Assembly (NCBI GenBank): GCA_049890115.1
Contig: JBMHCC010000034.1
Coordinates: 56,261 to 120,260 of the forward strand
Direction of reading: 5' to 3'
Length of the DNA stretch: 64,000 bases
From: UBA685 sp049890115
GTDB taxonomy: Bacteria; Pseudomonadota; Alphaproteobacteria; Puniceispirillales; Puniceispirillaceae
Shown: positions 53,402-62,806 of the stretch, one piece after another
Layout: each line of letters opens with the position of its first letter
Position numbering within the stretch: the first letter of the stretch is position 1
The notes under the pieces: generated by a model
Database searches by the model: none
What the model was told of the DNA's origin: nothing
The model's input: only the letters and a program-made list of their open reading frames with translations
Program-made: the position numbers and the translations under genes

Positions 53402-55866
53402 GTGGGGCAACCGAAAAAAAGGCACTGCCAAAATCAGCACGTATCGTCATTATTGGCGGTGGTGTCTCAGGCTGTTCAGTTGCCTATCATCTGACCAAAT
53501 TAGGCTGGCAGGATGTTGTTTTGCTTGAACGCAAACAGCTGACCTCTGGTACAACATGGCACGCTGCTGGTCTCATTGGCCAGCTGCGTTCATCACAAAA
53601 TGCAACAAGGCTCGCTAAATATTCAGCTGATCTCTATATGAATCTTGAAGCTGAAACAGGTGTGGCAACAGGCATGCGTGCCACAGGCTCTTTAACTGTG
53701 GCATTAACAGATGCCCGCATGGAAGAGATCACAAGACAAGCTGAAATGGCAGGTGTCTTTGATGTTGAAGCACGTCCTGTCTCACCAGAAGAAGCCAAGG
53801 CATTTTATCCTTATCTGAATATTGATGATGTCAAAGGCGCTGTTTATTTGCCAGCTGATGGTCAATCTGATCCTGCCAATGTGGCGATGGCATTGGCCAA
53901 AGGGGCACGTATGCGCGGCGCACTTATCCAAGAAGGCGTCAAGGTTGATGAGGTCCTCATTGAAGATGATAAGGTGGTTGGTGTTGCCTGGTCAGATGAG
54001 GCAGGTGATAGCGGTGTAATCGCTTGTGATCAGATTGTGAATTGTGGCGGCATGTGGGCTCGTGATCTAGCTGCTAAATCAGGTGTCAGCCTGCCTTTGC
54101 AAGCTTGTGAGCATTTCTATATTGTCACAGAGCAAATCCCTGATATGCAGCGTCTGCCAGTGTTGCGTGTGCCTGATGAATGCGCCTATTACAAAGAAGA
54201 TGCTGGCAAGATTTTGCTTGGTGCGTTTGAGCCAAAAGCAAAGCCATGGGCTGTTGAGGGTATTCCAGAAGATTTCTGTTTTGACCAATTACCAGAAGAT
54301 TTTGATCATTTTGAACCAATTCTGGCAGCAGCGGTTGAACGGATGCCTATTCTGGAAACAGCTGGGATCCATACCTTCTTTAATGGTCCTGAAAGTTTTA
54401 CACCAGATGATAAACATTATCTTGGTCAAGCACCTGGTGTAACAGGCTATTGGGTGGCGGCTGGCTATAATTCCATTGGTATTGTCTCATCTGGCGGGGC
54501 TGGTTTTGCATTGGCAGAATGGCTTGATAAAGGTCAGCCACCTTATGATCTTTGGGAATATGATGTGCGCCGTGTGCAGCCGTTCCAGCGTAATAAATCC
54601 TATCTCAAAGAACGGGTTAGTGAGACATTAGGCCTGTTATATGCTGATCATTACCCCTATCGGCAGATGGCAACCTCACGTGGTATTCGCCGCACGCCGC
54701 TATATCATCAGCTATTAGCACAAGGGGCTGTGATGAGTGAGACAGCAGGGTGGGAACGCCCTGGCTGGTTTGCCAATGATGGCCAAGAGCGCGCCTATGA
54801 TTATAGCTGGGGGCCACAAAACTGGTTTGAAAATGCACGTGCTGAACATATGGCAGTGCGTGAAAATGTCGGTGTATTTGATTTGTCATCCTTTGGTAAG
54901 ATTAAGGTGATGGGACGTGATGCACTGGCCTTTTTGAACCGTGTTTGTGCGGCACAAATTGCGATTGAACCAGGCAGGCTTGTCTATACTCAGATGCTGA
55001 ATGAGCATGGCGGCATTGAATCAGATTTGACCGTAGCACGTCTATCAGCAACGGAATTTCTGTTAACTGTGCCAGCAGCAACCATCCAGCGTGATTTGGA
55101 TTGGCTGCAACGTCATCAGATGACAGATGAGAATCTGGCCATTATTGATATGACAGTCAGTGAAGCTGTCATCGCTGTGATGGGACCAAAAGCGCGTCAT
55201 TTGCTATCAGCTGTTAGCCCTCATGATTTTTCAAATGAAGCCTTTGCCTTTGGCGGCGTTCAGGAAATTGAAATTGGTATGGGTTTGGCGCGTGCGCATC
55301 GTGTCTCTTATGTTGGTGAGCTTGGCTGGGAGATTTACGCACCAGCTGATCAGGCTGGCCATATTTATGAGCATATCTCAGAAATTGGAGCTGATTTTGG
55401 TCTAAGACCATGTGGTATGCATGTCCTAGATGGGTGCCGGATGGAAAAAGCCTTCCGTCATTTTGGTCATGATATCTCTGATGAAGATCATATTATTGAT
55501 GCTGGTCTTGGCTTTGCTGTTGCCAAAGATAAGACTGATTTCATTGGTTATGATGCGGTTATGCAGCGGCGTGAAACAGGCCCGCAAAAGCGCCTATTGT
55601 CATTCTTGGCAGGTGATAAATCAGCTATGTTCTATCATAATGAGCCGATTTACCGTGATGGCAAGATGGCAGGCTATCTGACCTCAGGCAATTATGGTCA
55701 TTATTTGGGTGGCTCTGTTGGCATGGGTTATGTTGACGCAGCAGGTCAAAAGCCTGCTGATATTCTGGCCTCATCCTATCAGATCCAAGCTAATGGCAAG
55801 ATGTTTGATGTCACTGCCAGCCTGAAGCCGCTTTATGATCCAACACATGAGAAGATGAAAGCCTAA
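53398..55866 (+). CDS. FAD-dependent dimethylglycine/sarcosine dehydrogenase-like protein, paralog B
   Basis: An 822-residue protein with the same layout as paralog A: GGGVSG FAD motif, TWHAAGLIGQ with H55, FAO_M linker and GcvT-like domain. Here the folate domain keeps the canonical pattern GGIESDLTVARL with D543, so methylene-THF formation is plausible. The two genes overlap by 4 bp and probably form a complex or sequential pair on dimethylglycine and sarcosine, or on related N-methyl compounds. The product could feed the folate pool together with fhs. Confidence 0.9.
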   Translation: MSGATEKKALPKSARIVIIGGGVSGCSVAYHLTKLGWQDVVLLERKQLTSGTTWHAAGLIGQLRSSQNATRLAKYSADLYMNLEAETGVATGMRATGSLTVALTDARMEEITRQAEMAGVFDVEARPVSPEEAKAFYPYLNIDDVKGAVYLPADGQSDPANVAMALAKGARMRGALIQEGVKVDEVLIEDDKVVGVAWSDEAGDSGVIACDQIVNCGGMWARDLAAKSGVSLPLQACEHFYIVTEQIPDMQRLPVLRVPDECAYYKEDAGKILLGAFEPKAKPWAVEGIPEDFCFDQLPEDFDHFEPILAAAVERMPILETAGIHTFFNGPESFTPDDKHYLGQAPGVTGYWVAAGYNSIGIVSSGGAGFALAEWLDKGQPPYDLWEYDVRRVQPFQRNKSYLKERVSETLGLLYADHYPYRQMATSRGIRRTPLYHQLLAQGAVMSETAGWERPGWFANDGQERAYDYSWGPQNWFENARAEHMAVRENVGVFDLSSFGKIKVMGRDALAFLNRVCAAQIAIEPGRLVYTQMLNEHGGIESDLTVARLSATEFLLTVPAATIQRDLDWLQRHQMTDENLAIIDMTVSEAVIAVMGPKARHLLSAVSPHDFSNEAFAFGGVQEIEIGMGLARAHRVSYVGELGWEIYAPADQAGHIYEHISEIGADFGLRPCGMHVLDGCRMEKAFRHFGHDISDEDHIIDAGLGFAVAKDKTDFIGYDAVMQRRETGPQKRLLSFLAGDKSAMFYHNEPIYRDGKMAGYLTSGNYGHYLGGSVGMGYVDAAGQKPADILASSYQIQANGKMFDVTASLKPLYDPTHEKMKA

Positions 55867-55904
55867 TAGCAACAGGCGCAAAGTCGCAAATATCAAAAAA
55901 TCAG

Positions 55905-55938
55905 ATAAGGCCTTTTGCTGTATGGTGAAAGGCCTTAT
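55905..55938. repeat. Perfect hairpin between dehydrogenase operon and tRNA
   Basis: ATAAGGCCTTT (55905-55915) and AAAGGCCTTAT (55928-55938) are 11-base perfect inverted arms with a 12-base loop. There is no T tract, so it is not a standard terminator. It may stabilise the 3' end of the mRNA or separate the tRNA transcript. Confidence 0.5.
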
Positions 55939-55952
55939 GATTATCAAAGCGA

Positions 55953-56027
55953 GGTCCCGTAGTTAAACGGATATAACGGGGGATTCCTAATCCCCAATTA
56001 GAGGTTCGATTCCTCTCGGGATCACCA
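55953..56027 (+). tRNA. tRNA-Arg (anticodon CCU)
   Basis: A 75-base cloverleaf with encoded CCA. The acceptor GGTCCCG pairs with CGGGATC (one G-T), the anticodon stem is GGGGA/TCCCC with loop TTCCTAA giving anticodon CCT for AGG codons, and the T arm AGAGG-TTCGATT-CCTCT is normal. It is a common integration target in other genomes, but no integrase or duplicated 3' end is seen here. Confidence 0.95.
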
Positions 56028-56051
56028 GATTATGTAAGAGTGAGTGTTTTC

Positions 56052-56303
56052 ATGTCCTCTTTGGACCATCTATTGAACCAGATTTCAGCACCTGTGATTT
56101 GTTCAGCCTGTGCTGATGAATTTGCTGCAGGCTTAAGTGATGCTGGCTCATTGCGTGCCTATAGCCGTTTTGATGTTGGTTTTACCGAACGTGGCTTTCA
56201 GGTCTGGTGTCAACGTCATGAGACAAATGTTGTCGAGATTGATTTTGATGGTCATCAGCTGGCAGCTGATTTTAGAAATCTTGTGCCACGTGACGGTGGG
56301 TGA
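56052..56303 (+). CDS. Small CxxC/CxxH protein of unknown function
   Basis: An 83-residue soluble protein I do not recognise. It has a CSAC pair near residue 17 and a C-Q-R-H motif near residue 53, which could make a zinc site, within VICSACADE and GFQVWCQRHETNV. It starts 24 bases after the tRNA and ends 42 bases before the first glutamine-synthetase-like gene, so it may belong to that operon. The start may instead be GTG at 56040. Confidence 0.65.
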   Translation: MSSLDHLLNQISAPVICSACADEFAAGLSDAGSLRAYSRFDVGFTERGFQVWCQRHETNVVEIDFDGHQLAADFRNLVPRDGG

Positions 56304-56345
56304 TTAATGCTTGCCTTTTCGGCTGGCAATTAACAGGATAGCCTC

Positions 56346-57683
56346 ATGACACAACATCACGATATGATAGCTAATTGGTTTGCCGATAATCCTGATATTA
56401 CCCAGATTATCGCTGGTATTTTTGATTATAATGGTATTTTGCGTGCCAAACGCCTGCCAGTCTCAAAATTAGATGGTATTTTGTCATCTGGTTTAAAGAT
56501 GCCGCATTCTATTCAGCTTTTGGATATATTTGGGCATGATATTGAAGGCCATGAAATGGTGTTTGCCACAGGTGATAAGGATATAAGCGCGGTTATCACA
56601 GGACGCTTGCCAGTGCGCTTGCCTTTTTGCAGTGAACCAACAGCCTTGCTGATGCTGTATTTTGATGCTGCACAAAGCCCGCATAAAAGGCTGGCAGAGC
56701 TTCACCATAAAGCTGATAAAGCCAAGCATCATCTCACATGCGGCATTGAGATGGAATTTACCCTGATTACAGAAAATGCCAATCAGCCAGCTGCTAGCCT
56801 TGCCACTGGTAAGCCGCCTGTTGGTGGTAATATCCTATCAGCCCTTCAGCTAGATGATTATGATGTGCTTCTTTCTGCTATTAAAAATCTATGTGAAGAA
56901 CAGGATATCAAAATAGATACCATCACCTCAGAAGCTGGTTTTGGTCAGTTCGAGATAACCTTTATGCCAAAAACAGATTTAGCCATATTGGCAGAAGATA
57001 TTTTGGTTTTTAAATATCTGGTCAAAGGTTTGGCAAAACAGCATGGTATCACCGCTAGCTTCATGGCAAAACCATTTGAAGGTCAGCCAGGTAATGGCAT
57101 GCATATTCATGCTAGTTTGGTTGACCATGAAACAGGCACTAATCTGTTTGATGAAGATGTGTCACACTCAGGCAAGGACAGATTGCATTATGCGGTTGGG
57201 GGTCTGTTATCATCATTACGTGATGCCAGTTTATTAATGGCACCGATGATGAATAGCTATCGGCGTTTAGTGCCATCATCTCATGCGCCTGTGAATATAT
57301 GCTGGGGTTATGATAACCGCACAGCTGCTTTGCGTGTTCCAGATAGCCCGCCAGCAGGGCGGCGCATTGAAATGCGCGTGCCTGGTGCTGATGCCAACCC
57401 TTATATGATTTTGGCCTATATGGCCTGTCAGATTGATAAAGGGATAGCGCATCAGATGATGCCACCTGCTGCTATTACGGGTAATGCTTATGAGCAAAAT
57501 CATCAGACGCTGGCAGCTGATATGGCAAGCGCGCTGATGCTGATGGCAGAATCCAAACCCTTGCATGATATATTTGGCACAGAGTTAGCGGGCGAATATG
57601 TGCGCACCAAACATCAGGAATATCAGTGCTTTTTGGCGCATATACCGCCATTTGAATTTGCAACATTATCGGAGCAGCTATAG
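56346..57683 (+). CDS. Glutamine synthetase-like ligase, paralog 1 (gamma-glutamylpolyamine synthetase type)
   Basis: A 445-residue glutamine-synthetase-fold enzyme. GIEMEFTLI and EAGFGQFEITF carry acidic metal ligands, GNGMHIHASL the ATP/metal histidine, and NSYRRL and RIEMRVPGADANPY the substrate-site arginines. At this length it fits the GlnA-like group that joins glutamate to amines rather than to ammonia. The agmatinase ATG follows its stop directly, so the two are translated together. The preferred amine is unknown. It differs clearly from paralog 2 at 61.5 kb, which has an inserted loop. Confidence 0.85.
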   Translation: MTQHHDMIANWFADNPDITQIIAGIFDYNGILRAKRLPVSKLDGILSSGLKMPHSIQLLDIFGHDIEGHEMVFATGDKDISAVITGRLPVRLPFCSEPTALLMLYFDAAQSPHKRLAELHHKADKAKHHLTCGIEMEFTLITENANQPAASLATGKPPVGGNILSALQLDDYDVLLSAIKNLCEEQDIKIDTITSEAGFGQFEITFMPKTDLAILAEDILVFKYLVKGLAKQHGITASFMAKPFEGQPGNGMHIHASLVDHETGTNLFDEDVSHSGKDRLHYAVGGLLSSLRDASLLMAPMMNSYRRLVPSSHAPVNICWGYDNRTAALRVPDSPPAGRRIEMRVPGADANPYMILAYMACQIDKGIAHQMMPPAAITGNAYEQNHQTLAADMASALMLMAESKPLHDIFGTELAGEYVRTKHQEYQCFLAHIPPFEFATLSEQL

Positions 57684-58655
57684 ATGGCAGATAATGATAA
57701 AAACTTACCGCCTATCTTGGGTGATCAGGCATGGCGTTCACAGCAGGCTGATAAACATTTTTTTGAGCCAACCTATTCAGGTGCCTTATCATTTTTGCGA
57801 AAGCCCTATCTGTCTGATTTCACAAATGCTGATGTGGCGGTCACAGGCATTCCCTTTGATGGGGCTGTTACCTATCGCCCTGGTTGCCGCCTTGGGCCGC
57901 GCGCTATTCGGGCAGCCTCTGTTCAGCTGGCAGAGCTAGAGGCTTTTCCATTTGGTTTTGCGCTATCTGACTATCTGAATGTGGTTGATGCTGGTGATGT
58001 GGTGTTAAACCCGCATGAGCCATCTTCTATTTTTGATACGATTTACCAACATGCCACAGATATCATCAAAACAGGCACAAAGATGCTGAGCTTTGGCGGT
58101 GATCACTTTGTCGCCTATCCTTTGTTAAAGGCGCATGCACAAGCTTATGGCCCTGTGGCATTGCTGCAATTTGATGCGCATTCAGATACCTGGGATTCTC
58201 TTGGCAGTCTTGATCATGGCACAATGTTTTATGAAGCTGTCAAAGATGGCATTATTGATGTTGATGCTAGTTTGCAAATTGGCTTGCGCACTCATAATGA
58301 CCGTGATGTTGGTATGAAAATCATCACCGCACCACAGGTGCATCAGATGGGCCCAGATGCTGTGTTACAGGCTATCACAGAACGTGTTGGTGATAAGCCA
58401 TGCTATGTTAGCTTTGATATTGATGTGCTTGACCCTGCCTTTGCGCCTGGCACTGGCACACCTGTTGCAGGCGGCCTTGCTAGCTGGCAAGCCTTACAGA
58501 TTATCAGAGGCTTGGGCGGATTAAATCTAATAGGTATGGATTTGGTGGAAGTCTCACCACCATTTGATCACGCAGAGATAACAGCACTTGCGGCAGCGAC
58601 AATCGCTCATGATTGGTTAGCGGTATTAGCTGATCAAAAGCGGCGCTCTGGCTAG
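57684..58655 (+). CDS. speB: Agmatinase-type ureohydrolase
   Basis: A 323-residue binuclear manganese hydrolase. The metal motifs FGGDHFVAYP, QFDAHSDTWD and SFDIDVLDPAFAPGTGTP are complete. It would split agmatine to putrescine and urea, providing the substrate for the gamma-glutamylputrescine pathway around it. Guanidinobutyrase and guanidinopropionase share the fold and cannot be excluded. It has zero spacing to the preceding gene. Confidence 0.9.
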   Translation: MADNDKNLPPILGDQAWRSQQADKHFFEPTYSGALSFLRKPYLSDFTNADVAVTGIPFDGAVTYRPGCRLGPRAIRAASVQLAELEAFPFGFALSDYLNVVDAGDVVLNPHEPSSIFDTIYQHATDIIKTGTKMLSFGGDHFVAYPLLKAHAQAYGPVALLQFDAHSDTWDSLGSLDHGTMFYEAVKDGIIDVDASLQIGLRTHNDRDVGMKIITAPQVHQMGPDAVLQAITERVGDKPCYVSFDIDVLDPAFAPGTGTPVAGGLASWQALQIIRGLGGLNLIGMDLVEVSPPFDHAEITALAAATIAHDWLAVLADQKRRSG

Positions 58656-58661
58656 GCCGTG

Positions 58662-59957
58662 TTACATTTTTAGCCTGTCTTGTAATTTATACCACGCCAT
58701 GCCAATTGCCAGAATAGGGGTGCGCAACGGGCCACCTGGAAATGGTAAATGGCGGATTTTTTGCAAGATAGCAAATTCTTGATTTCGGCCAAGAATATGA
58801 TCTGCCAGAATCTTGCCTGACATGCCAGATAGCGCAACACCATGCCCCGAAAAACCTTGGACAAAATGGACATGTGGGGCAAGTGAGCCATAGTGCGGAA
58901 TACGTGATGCTGTGATGCCAATGCGCCCTGACCAAATATGTTCAATTTCTGCCTCATCTAATTCAGGGAAAACAGATAACATACGGCCGCGCAAATCACG
59001 CCCTATCACAGCTGGATCATCTGGGATCATATAGCTGGCACGACCACCAAAAATCATCCGCCCTTGCGCATCAATTCGATAATAATTCAGGGCTGTATTG
59101 CCATCTGAAGCTGCCGCATTCGTTGGCATCAAGGCTTTGATAAGATTGTCAGATAATGGCTTTGTAGCCAATACAGATGAGGTCACATTCGCAAGCGTCT
59201 TTTGCATCTTAGCTGGGGCTGTTTTTTGGATATAGCCATTGCCGCAAATCAAAAGATGGCGACCTTGAAATACCCGGCCATCCTCACAGATAAGGCGCTG
59301 TGGGGCATCTGTTTGGGAAATCTGAATATCTTTCACTAGGCAATTTTGATGAATATCAGCACCATGTGATGCTGCTGCTTTGGCAAGCCCATGCAGATAT
59401 TTCAATGGCTGAATATGGCCAGCACCTGCTTCATATAAACCAGCAATATAGGCATCTGAGCCAATATGAGATTGCACAGCTGCTTTATCTGCCAGCTCTG
59501 TTAAACCAGAAATCCCATGAGCTTCATAATCCTCTGCCATAGCCGTTAAGTCACGAACATGACCTTGATGATAGGCCAGATGCACATAACCCATCTGCAA
59601 ATCACAATCTATCTGATATTTTTTGATGCGATCTTGTGCCAGCTTCACCGTCGACATCCCAATCTGATAGGCAATATCAGCCTCATCAGGGCTAAGATGT
59701 TTTTTAATCTTGGAAAAAGAAGATGGCCAATCTGGTAATAAATGACCGCCATTTCTGCCAGAGCCGCCATTACCAATTTCAAACGCTTCTATTACAGCGA
59801 CATCAAGGCCAGCTTCTGCCAGCTCTAAGGCAGCTGAAATGCCAGCAAATCCCCCGCCCAAAATAACAACATCATAAAGATGATCATCACTATGTTTTGG
59901 AGTGAAATCGAGCGCAGGTAAGTCTTTTTGATAAAGTGAAAAAGGTGTCTGTTTCAT
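58662..59957 (-). CDS. FAD-dependent amine oxidoreductase, gamma-glutamylputrescine oxidase-like
   Basis: A 431-residue DAO-family enzyme. The FAD motif VVILGGGFAGISAALELAEAG is followed by the GRNGGHLLPDW segment seen in PuuB, which oxidises gamma-glutamylputrescine to the aldehyde. Its length matches PuuB from the ATG at 59957, although an upstream frame reaches 60008. It is convergent with agmatinase and divergent from the aminotransferase, inside the polyamine cluster. Confidence 0.85.
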   Translation of the reverse strand: MKQTPFSLYQKDLPALDFTPKHSDDHLYDVVILGGGFAGISAALELAEAGLDVAVIEAFEIGNGGSGRNGGHLLPDWPSSFSKIKKHLSPDEADIAYQIGMSTVKLAQDRIKKYQIDCDLQMGYVHLAYHQGHVRDLTAMAEDYEAHGISGLTELADKAAVQSHIGSDAYIAGLYEAGAGHIQPLKYLHGLAKAAASHGADIHQNCLVKDIQISQTDAPQRLICEDGRVFQGRHLLICGNGYIQKTAPAKMQKTLANVTSSVLATKPLSDNLIKALMPTNAAASDGNTALNYYRIDAQGRMIFGGRASYMIPDDPAVIGRDLRGRMLSVFPELDEAEIEHIWSGRIGITASRIPHYGSLAPHVHFVQGFSGHGVALSGMSGKILADHILGRNQEFAILQKIRHLPFPGGPLRTPILAIGMAWYKLQDRLKM

Positions 59958-60087
59958 TGCTCTGCTAGTTCTGTTAACATGGTGTGTCATGGCTATCTGA
60001 TTGCACAAAATCTATTCCAAATGTATCATCTAGCCAAATGATTTATGCAAGCCGCATGGCAGCGCAATAAGACCTTATGGGGGCGAA

Positions 60088-61455
60088 ATGGAACAAACGC
60101 CATCAACAAAAGAGTGGCAGAGATTAGAGGCAGCACATCACTTGCCGCCTTTTTCAGATTATCAATCTCTGGCAGAACAAGGCACCCGCATCATCACTCA
60201 TGCCAAGGGTCACAGAATTTATGATTCAGACGGTCATGAAATTTTGGATGCCATGGCTGGCTTATGGTGTGTGAATGTTGGTTATGGCCGTGATGAACTT
60301 GTTGAGGCAGCTGCTGAACAAATGCGCCAGCTTCCTTATTATAATGCGTTTTTCAAAACCAGCCATCCAGCTGCAACAGCATTATCTGCCAAGCTAGCAG
60401 AGCTTGCACCAGACGGGCTTGATCATGCCTTTTATGCCAATAGTGGCTCTGAGGCTAATGATACCATCATTCGGATGGTGCGTCATTTTTGGGCATTAGA
60501 GGGCAAGCCTGAAAAGCGAGTGATTATTGGCCGCGATTATGGATATCATGGCTCCACCATTCTGGCAGCATCTATGGGCGGCATGGTTGATATGCATAGA
60601 CAAGCTGCTAATGAGCCAGATTTTGCCCATATCAGACCACCTTATGGCTTTTTATATCAGGGCAACCAGTCAGAGGCACAATTTGCCAAAGCATCAGCTG
60701 GGTGGCTTGAAGATAAGATCTTGGAAATTGGTGCTGATAAGATTGCTGCTTTTGTCGCTGAACCCATCCAAGGGGCAGGTGGTGTCATTATTCCGCCAGA
60801 GGGCTATTTCACCTATATTCAGGAAATCTGCCAGCGTTACGATATTTTATTTATCGCAGATGAGGTGATTACAGGATTTGGACGCACAGGCCAATGGTTT
60901 GCAAGCCAGACGATGGGCTTAAAACCAGATATGATGACTTTGGCCAAAGGGTTAACCTCAGGCTATGTCCCAATGTCTGCTGTGATGGTTGGCAGCCGTG
61001 TTGCGAACAGCCTTATCGCAAAGGGCGGTGAATTTTATCATGGCTTTACCTATTCAGGTCACCCCGTAGCAGCGGCGGTGGCATTGGCTAATTTGGCTCT
61101 GATTGAAAAAGAAGGTTTGATTGATAAAGTTCGTGATGAAACAGGACCCTATCTGGCACAGGCGATAGATAATTTGTCATCTCATCCGCTCGTTGGTGAG
61201 GTGCGCAGCTTTGGTCTTTTGGCCTGTATTGAGCTGGTGAAAGATAAAAATGGCCCTGTCATGTTTGACAATATGGGCCATACAGCAACCATTGTACGTG
61301 ATCATGCGATTGCTGGCGGATTAATGGTGCGTGCGGTTCGTGATGGTATGATATTATCGCCGCCTCTGAGCTTTACCAAACAGGATATTGATGAGGTCAT
61401 TGAAAAATTATCAACAGCACTTGATAAAACAGCAACAGAATTAGGGATGATGTAG
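60088..61455 (+). CDS. Class III aminotransferase (SpuC-like polyamine/omega-amino type)
   Basis: A 455-residue PLP enzyme. The phosphate-binding YANSGSEANDTIIRM, the aspartate in FIADEVITGFGRTG and the PLP lysine in TLAKGLTSGYVPMSAV are present. Family members in this context use putrescine or another polyamine with pyruvate. Next to a PuuA-like ligase and a PuuB-like oxidase this gene gives a second, transamination route. It starts at ATG 60088 and is followed 4 bases later by the second ligase gene. Confidence 0.9.
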   Translation: MEQTPSTKEWQRLEAAHHLPPFSDYQSLAEQGTRIITHAKGHRIYDSDGHEILDAMAGLWCVNVGYGRDELVEAAAEQMRQLPYYNAFFKTSHPAATALSAKLAELAPDGLDHAFYANSGSEANDTIIRMVRHFWALEGKPEKRVIIGRDYGYHGSTILAASMGGMVDMHRQAANEPDFAHIRPPYGFLYQGNQSEAQFAKASAGWLEDKILEIGADKIAAFVAEPIQGAGGVIIPPEGYFTYIQEICQRYDILFIADEVITGFGRTGQWFASQTMGLKPDMMTLAKGLTSGYVPMSAVMVGSRVANSLIAKGGEFYHGFTYSGHPVAAAVALANLALIEKEGLIDKVRDETGPYLAQAIDNLSSHPLVGEVRSFGLLACIELVKDKNGPVMFDNMGHTATIVRDHAIAGGLMVRAVRDGMILSPPLSFTKQDIDEVIEKLSTALDKTATELGMM

Positions 61456-61459
61456 CATT

Positions 61460-62800
61460 ATGTCTGATAGGCTTATCGAATGGCTGAAAGAGAAACAAGT
61501 CACAGAAGTTGAATGTCTTATCAGCGATATGGCAGGGATACCGCGTGGTAAAATTCTGCCTGTGAATAAATATATTGATGGCCTTGGTGGCGGCGGCCAG
61601 CGTCTGCCTGAATATGTGTTTGGTCAGACGGTGATGGGCGATTATGAAGATTCCGAAATCCTGCATGCCAGGGTTGGTGATGTGTTGCTAAAGCCAGATG
61701 AGACAGCTGCTTTTCTTGTGCCATGGTATAAAGAGCCAACAGCGCAAATTATTCATGATGCCTATTATCATGATGGCTCATTGGTTGATGTGGCATCGCG
61801 TTCGGTTCTCAAAAATGTCCTCAGCCTATTTCATGATAAGGGCTTGCAGCCTGTTATCGCACCAGAATTAGAGTTTTTTTTGGTGGCACAAAATCCAGAT
61901 CCTGATTATCCGCTTCAGACTCCAGCTGGCCGTTCAGGGCGTGCTGAAAAAGCCAAACAGGCTTATGGCATTGATGCTGTGAATGATTTTGATCCCTTTT
62001 TCGAAGATGTTTATGATCATTGTGATTTGATGGGGCTTGATATTGATACGCTGACCCATGAAGGTGGCGCGGCACAGATGGAAATTAATTTCAATCATGG
62101 TGACGCCCTATCACTTGCTGATCAGGCATTTTTATTTAAACGCACAGTCCGCCAGACAGCCCTTAATCATAATATTCATGCCACCTTTATGGCAAAGCCA
62201 ATGCAATATCAGCCAGGCTCATCAATGCATTTACATTGCTCTGTTCTAGATCAAGAAACAGGCAAGAATATTTTTGCTGGTCCTGATGGCAAAGAGCTTG
62301 ATAGCTTTCACCATGCGATTGGCGGTCTACAGCGTTATCTGCCTGATGGTATGGCTTTGATGGCACCTTTTGTGAATAGCTATCGGCGCCTATCGCTGAC
62401 TTATGATGCGCCGCGCAATGTCGCATGGGGCTATGATAACCGCACAGTTGGTTTGCGTGTACCAATGGGAACATCACGTTCAAAGCGGATTGAAAACCGT
62501 ATTCCAGGTGCTGATGCAAACCCTTATTTGGCAATAGCTGTCACTTTGGCCTGTGTCTGGTTGGGGCTGGAAGAGCGTAAAAATGGCACAAAGCCAGTTG
62601 CCAAAGAACAAGATAAATTATTCACGCTGCCTCGCAATTTGGATGCTGCCCTTGATAAGCTTGAAAAAGCGACACCTCTGCAAGATGTGCTTGGGGCACG
62701 ATTTGTCGCGTTATTTGGCGAGGTTAAACGTGCTGAGGCAGAGGCATTTTTGGATGTGATCAGCCCTTGGGAGCGTGAATATCTGTTGCTGAATGTCTAG
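61460..62800 (+). CDS. puuA: Gamma-glutamylputrescine synthetase-like ligase (glutamine synthetase family), paralog 2
   Basis: A 446-residue glutamine-synthetase-fold ligase. It shows APELEFFLVAQNP, EGGAAQMEINFNHGD, SSMHLHCSV, NSYRRLSLTYDAPRNVAWGYDNRT and KRIENRIPGADANPYLA, the pattern of PuuA enzymes that attach glutamate to putrescine. It follows the aminotransferase by 4 bases. Together with the oxidase and agmatinase it completes the entry part of gamma-glutamylated putrescine degradation. Confidence 0.9.
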   Translation: MSDRLIEWLKEKQVTEVECLISDMAGIPRGKILPVNKYIDGLGGGGQRLPEYVFGQTVMGDYEDSEILHARVGDVLLKPDETAAFLVPWYKEPTAQIIHDAYYHDGSLVDVASRSVLKNVLSLFHDKGLQPVIAPELEFFLVAQNPDPDYPLQTPAGRSGRAEKAKQAYGIDAVNDFDPFFEDVYDHCDLMGLDIDTLTHEGGAAQMEINFNHGDALSLADQAFLFKRTVRQTALNHNIHATFMAKPMQYQPGSSMHLHCSVLDQETGKNIFAGPDGKELDSFHHAIGGLQRYLPDGMALMAPFVNSYRRLSLTYDAPRNVAWGYDNRTVGLRVPMGTSRSKRIENRIPGADANPYLAIAVTLACVWLGLEERKNGTKPVAKEQDKLFTLPRNLDAALDKLEKATPLQDVLGARFVALFGEVKRAEAEAFLDVISPWEREYLLLNV

Positions 62801-62806
62801 CAGCTC

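Noticed and set aside
55953..56027. tRNA-Arg(CCU) as an integration site for a mobile element.
   Set aside because: No integrase, no repeated tRNA 3' end and ordinary metabolic genes on both sides.
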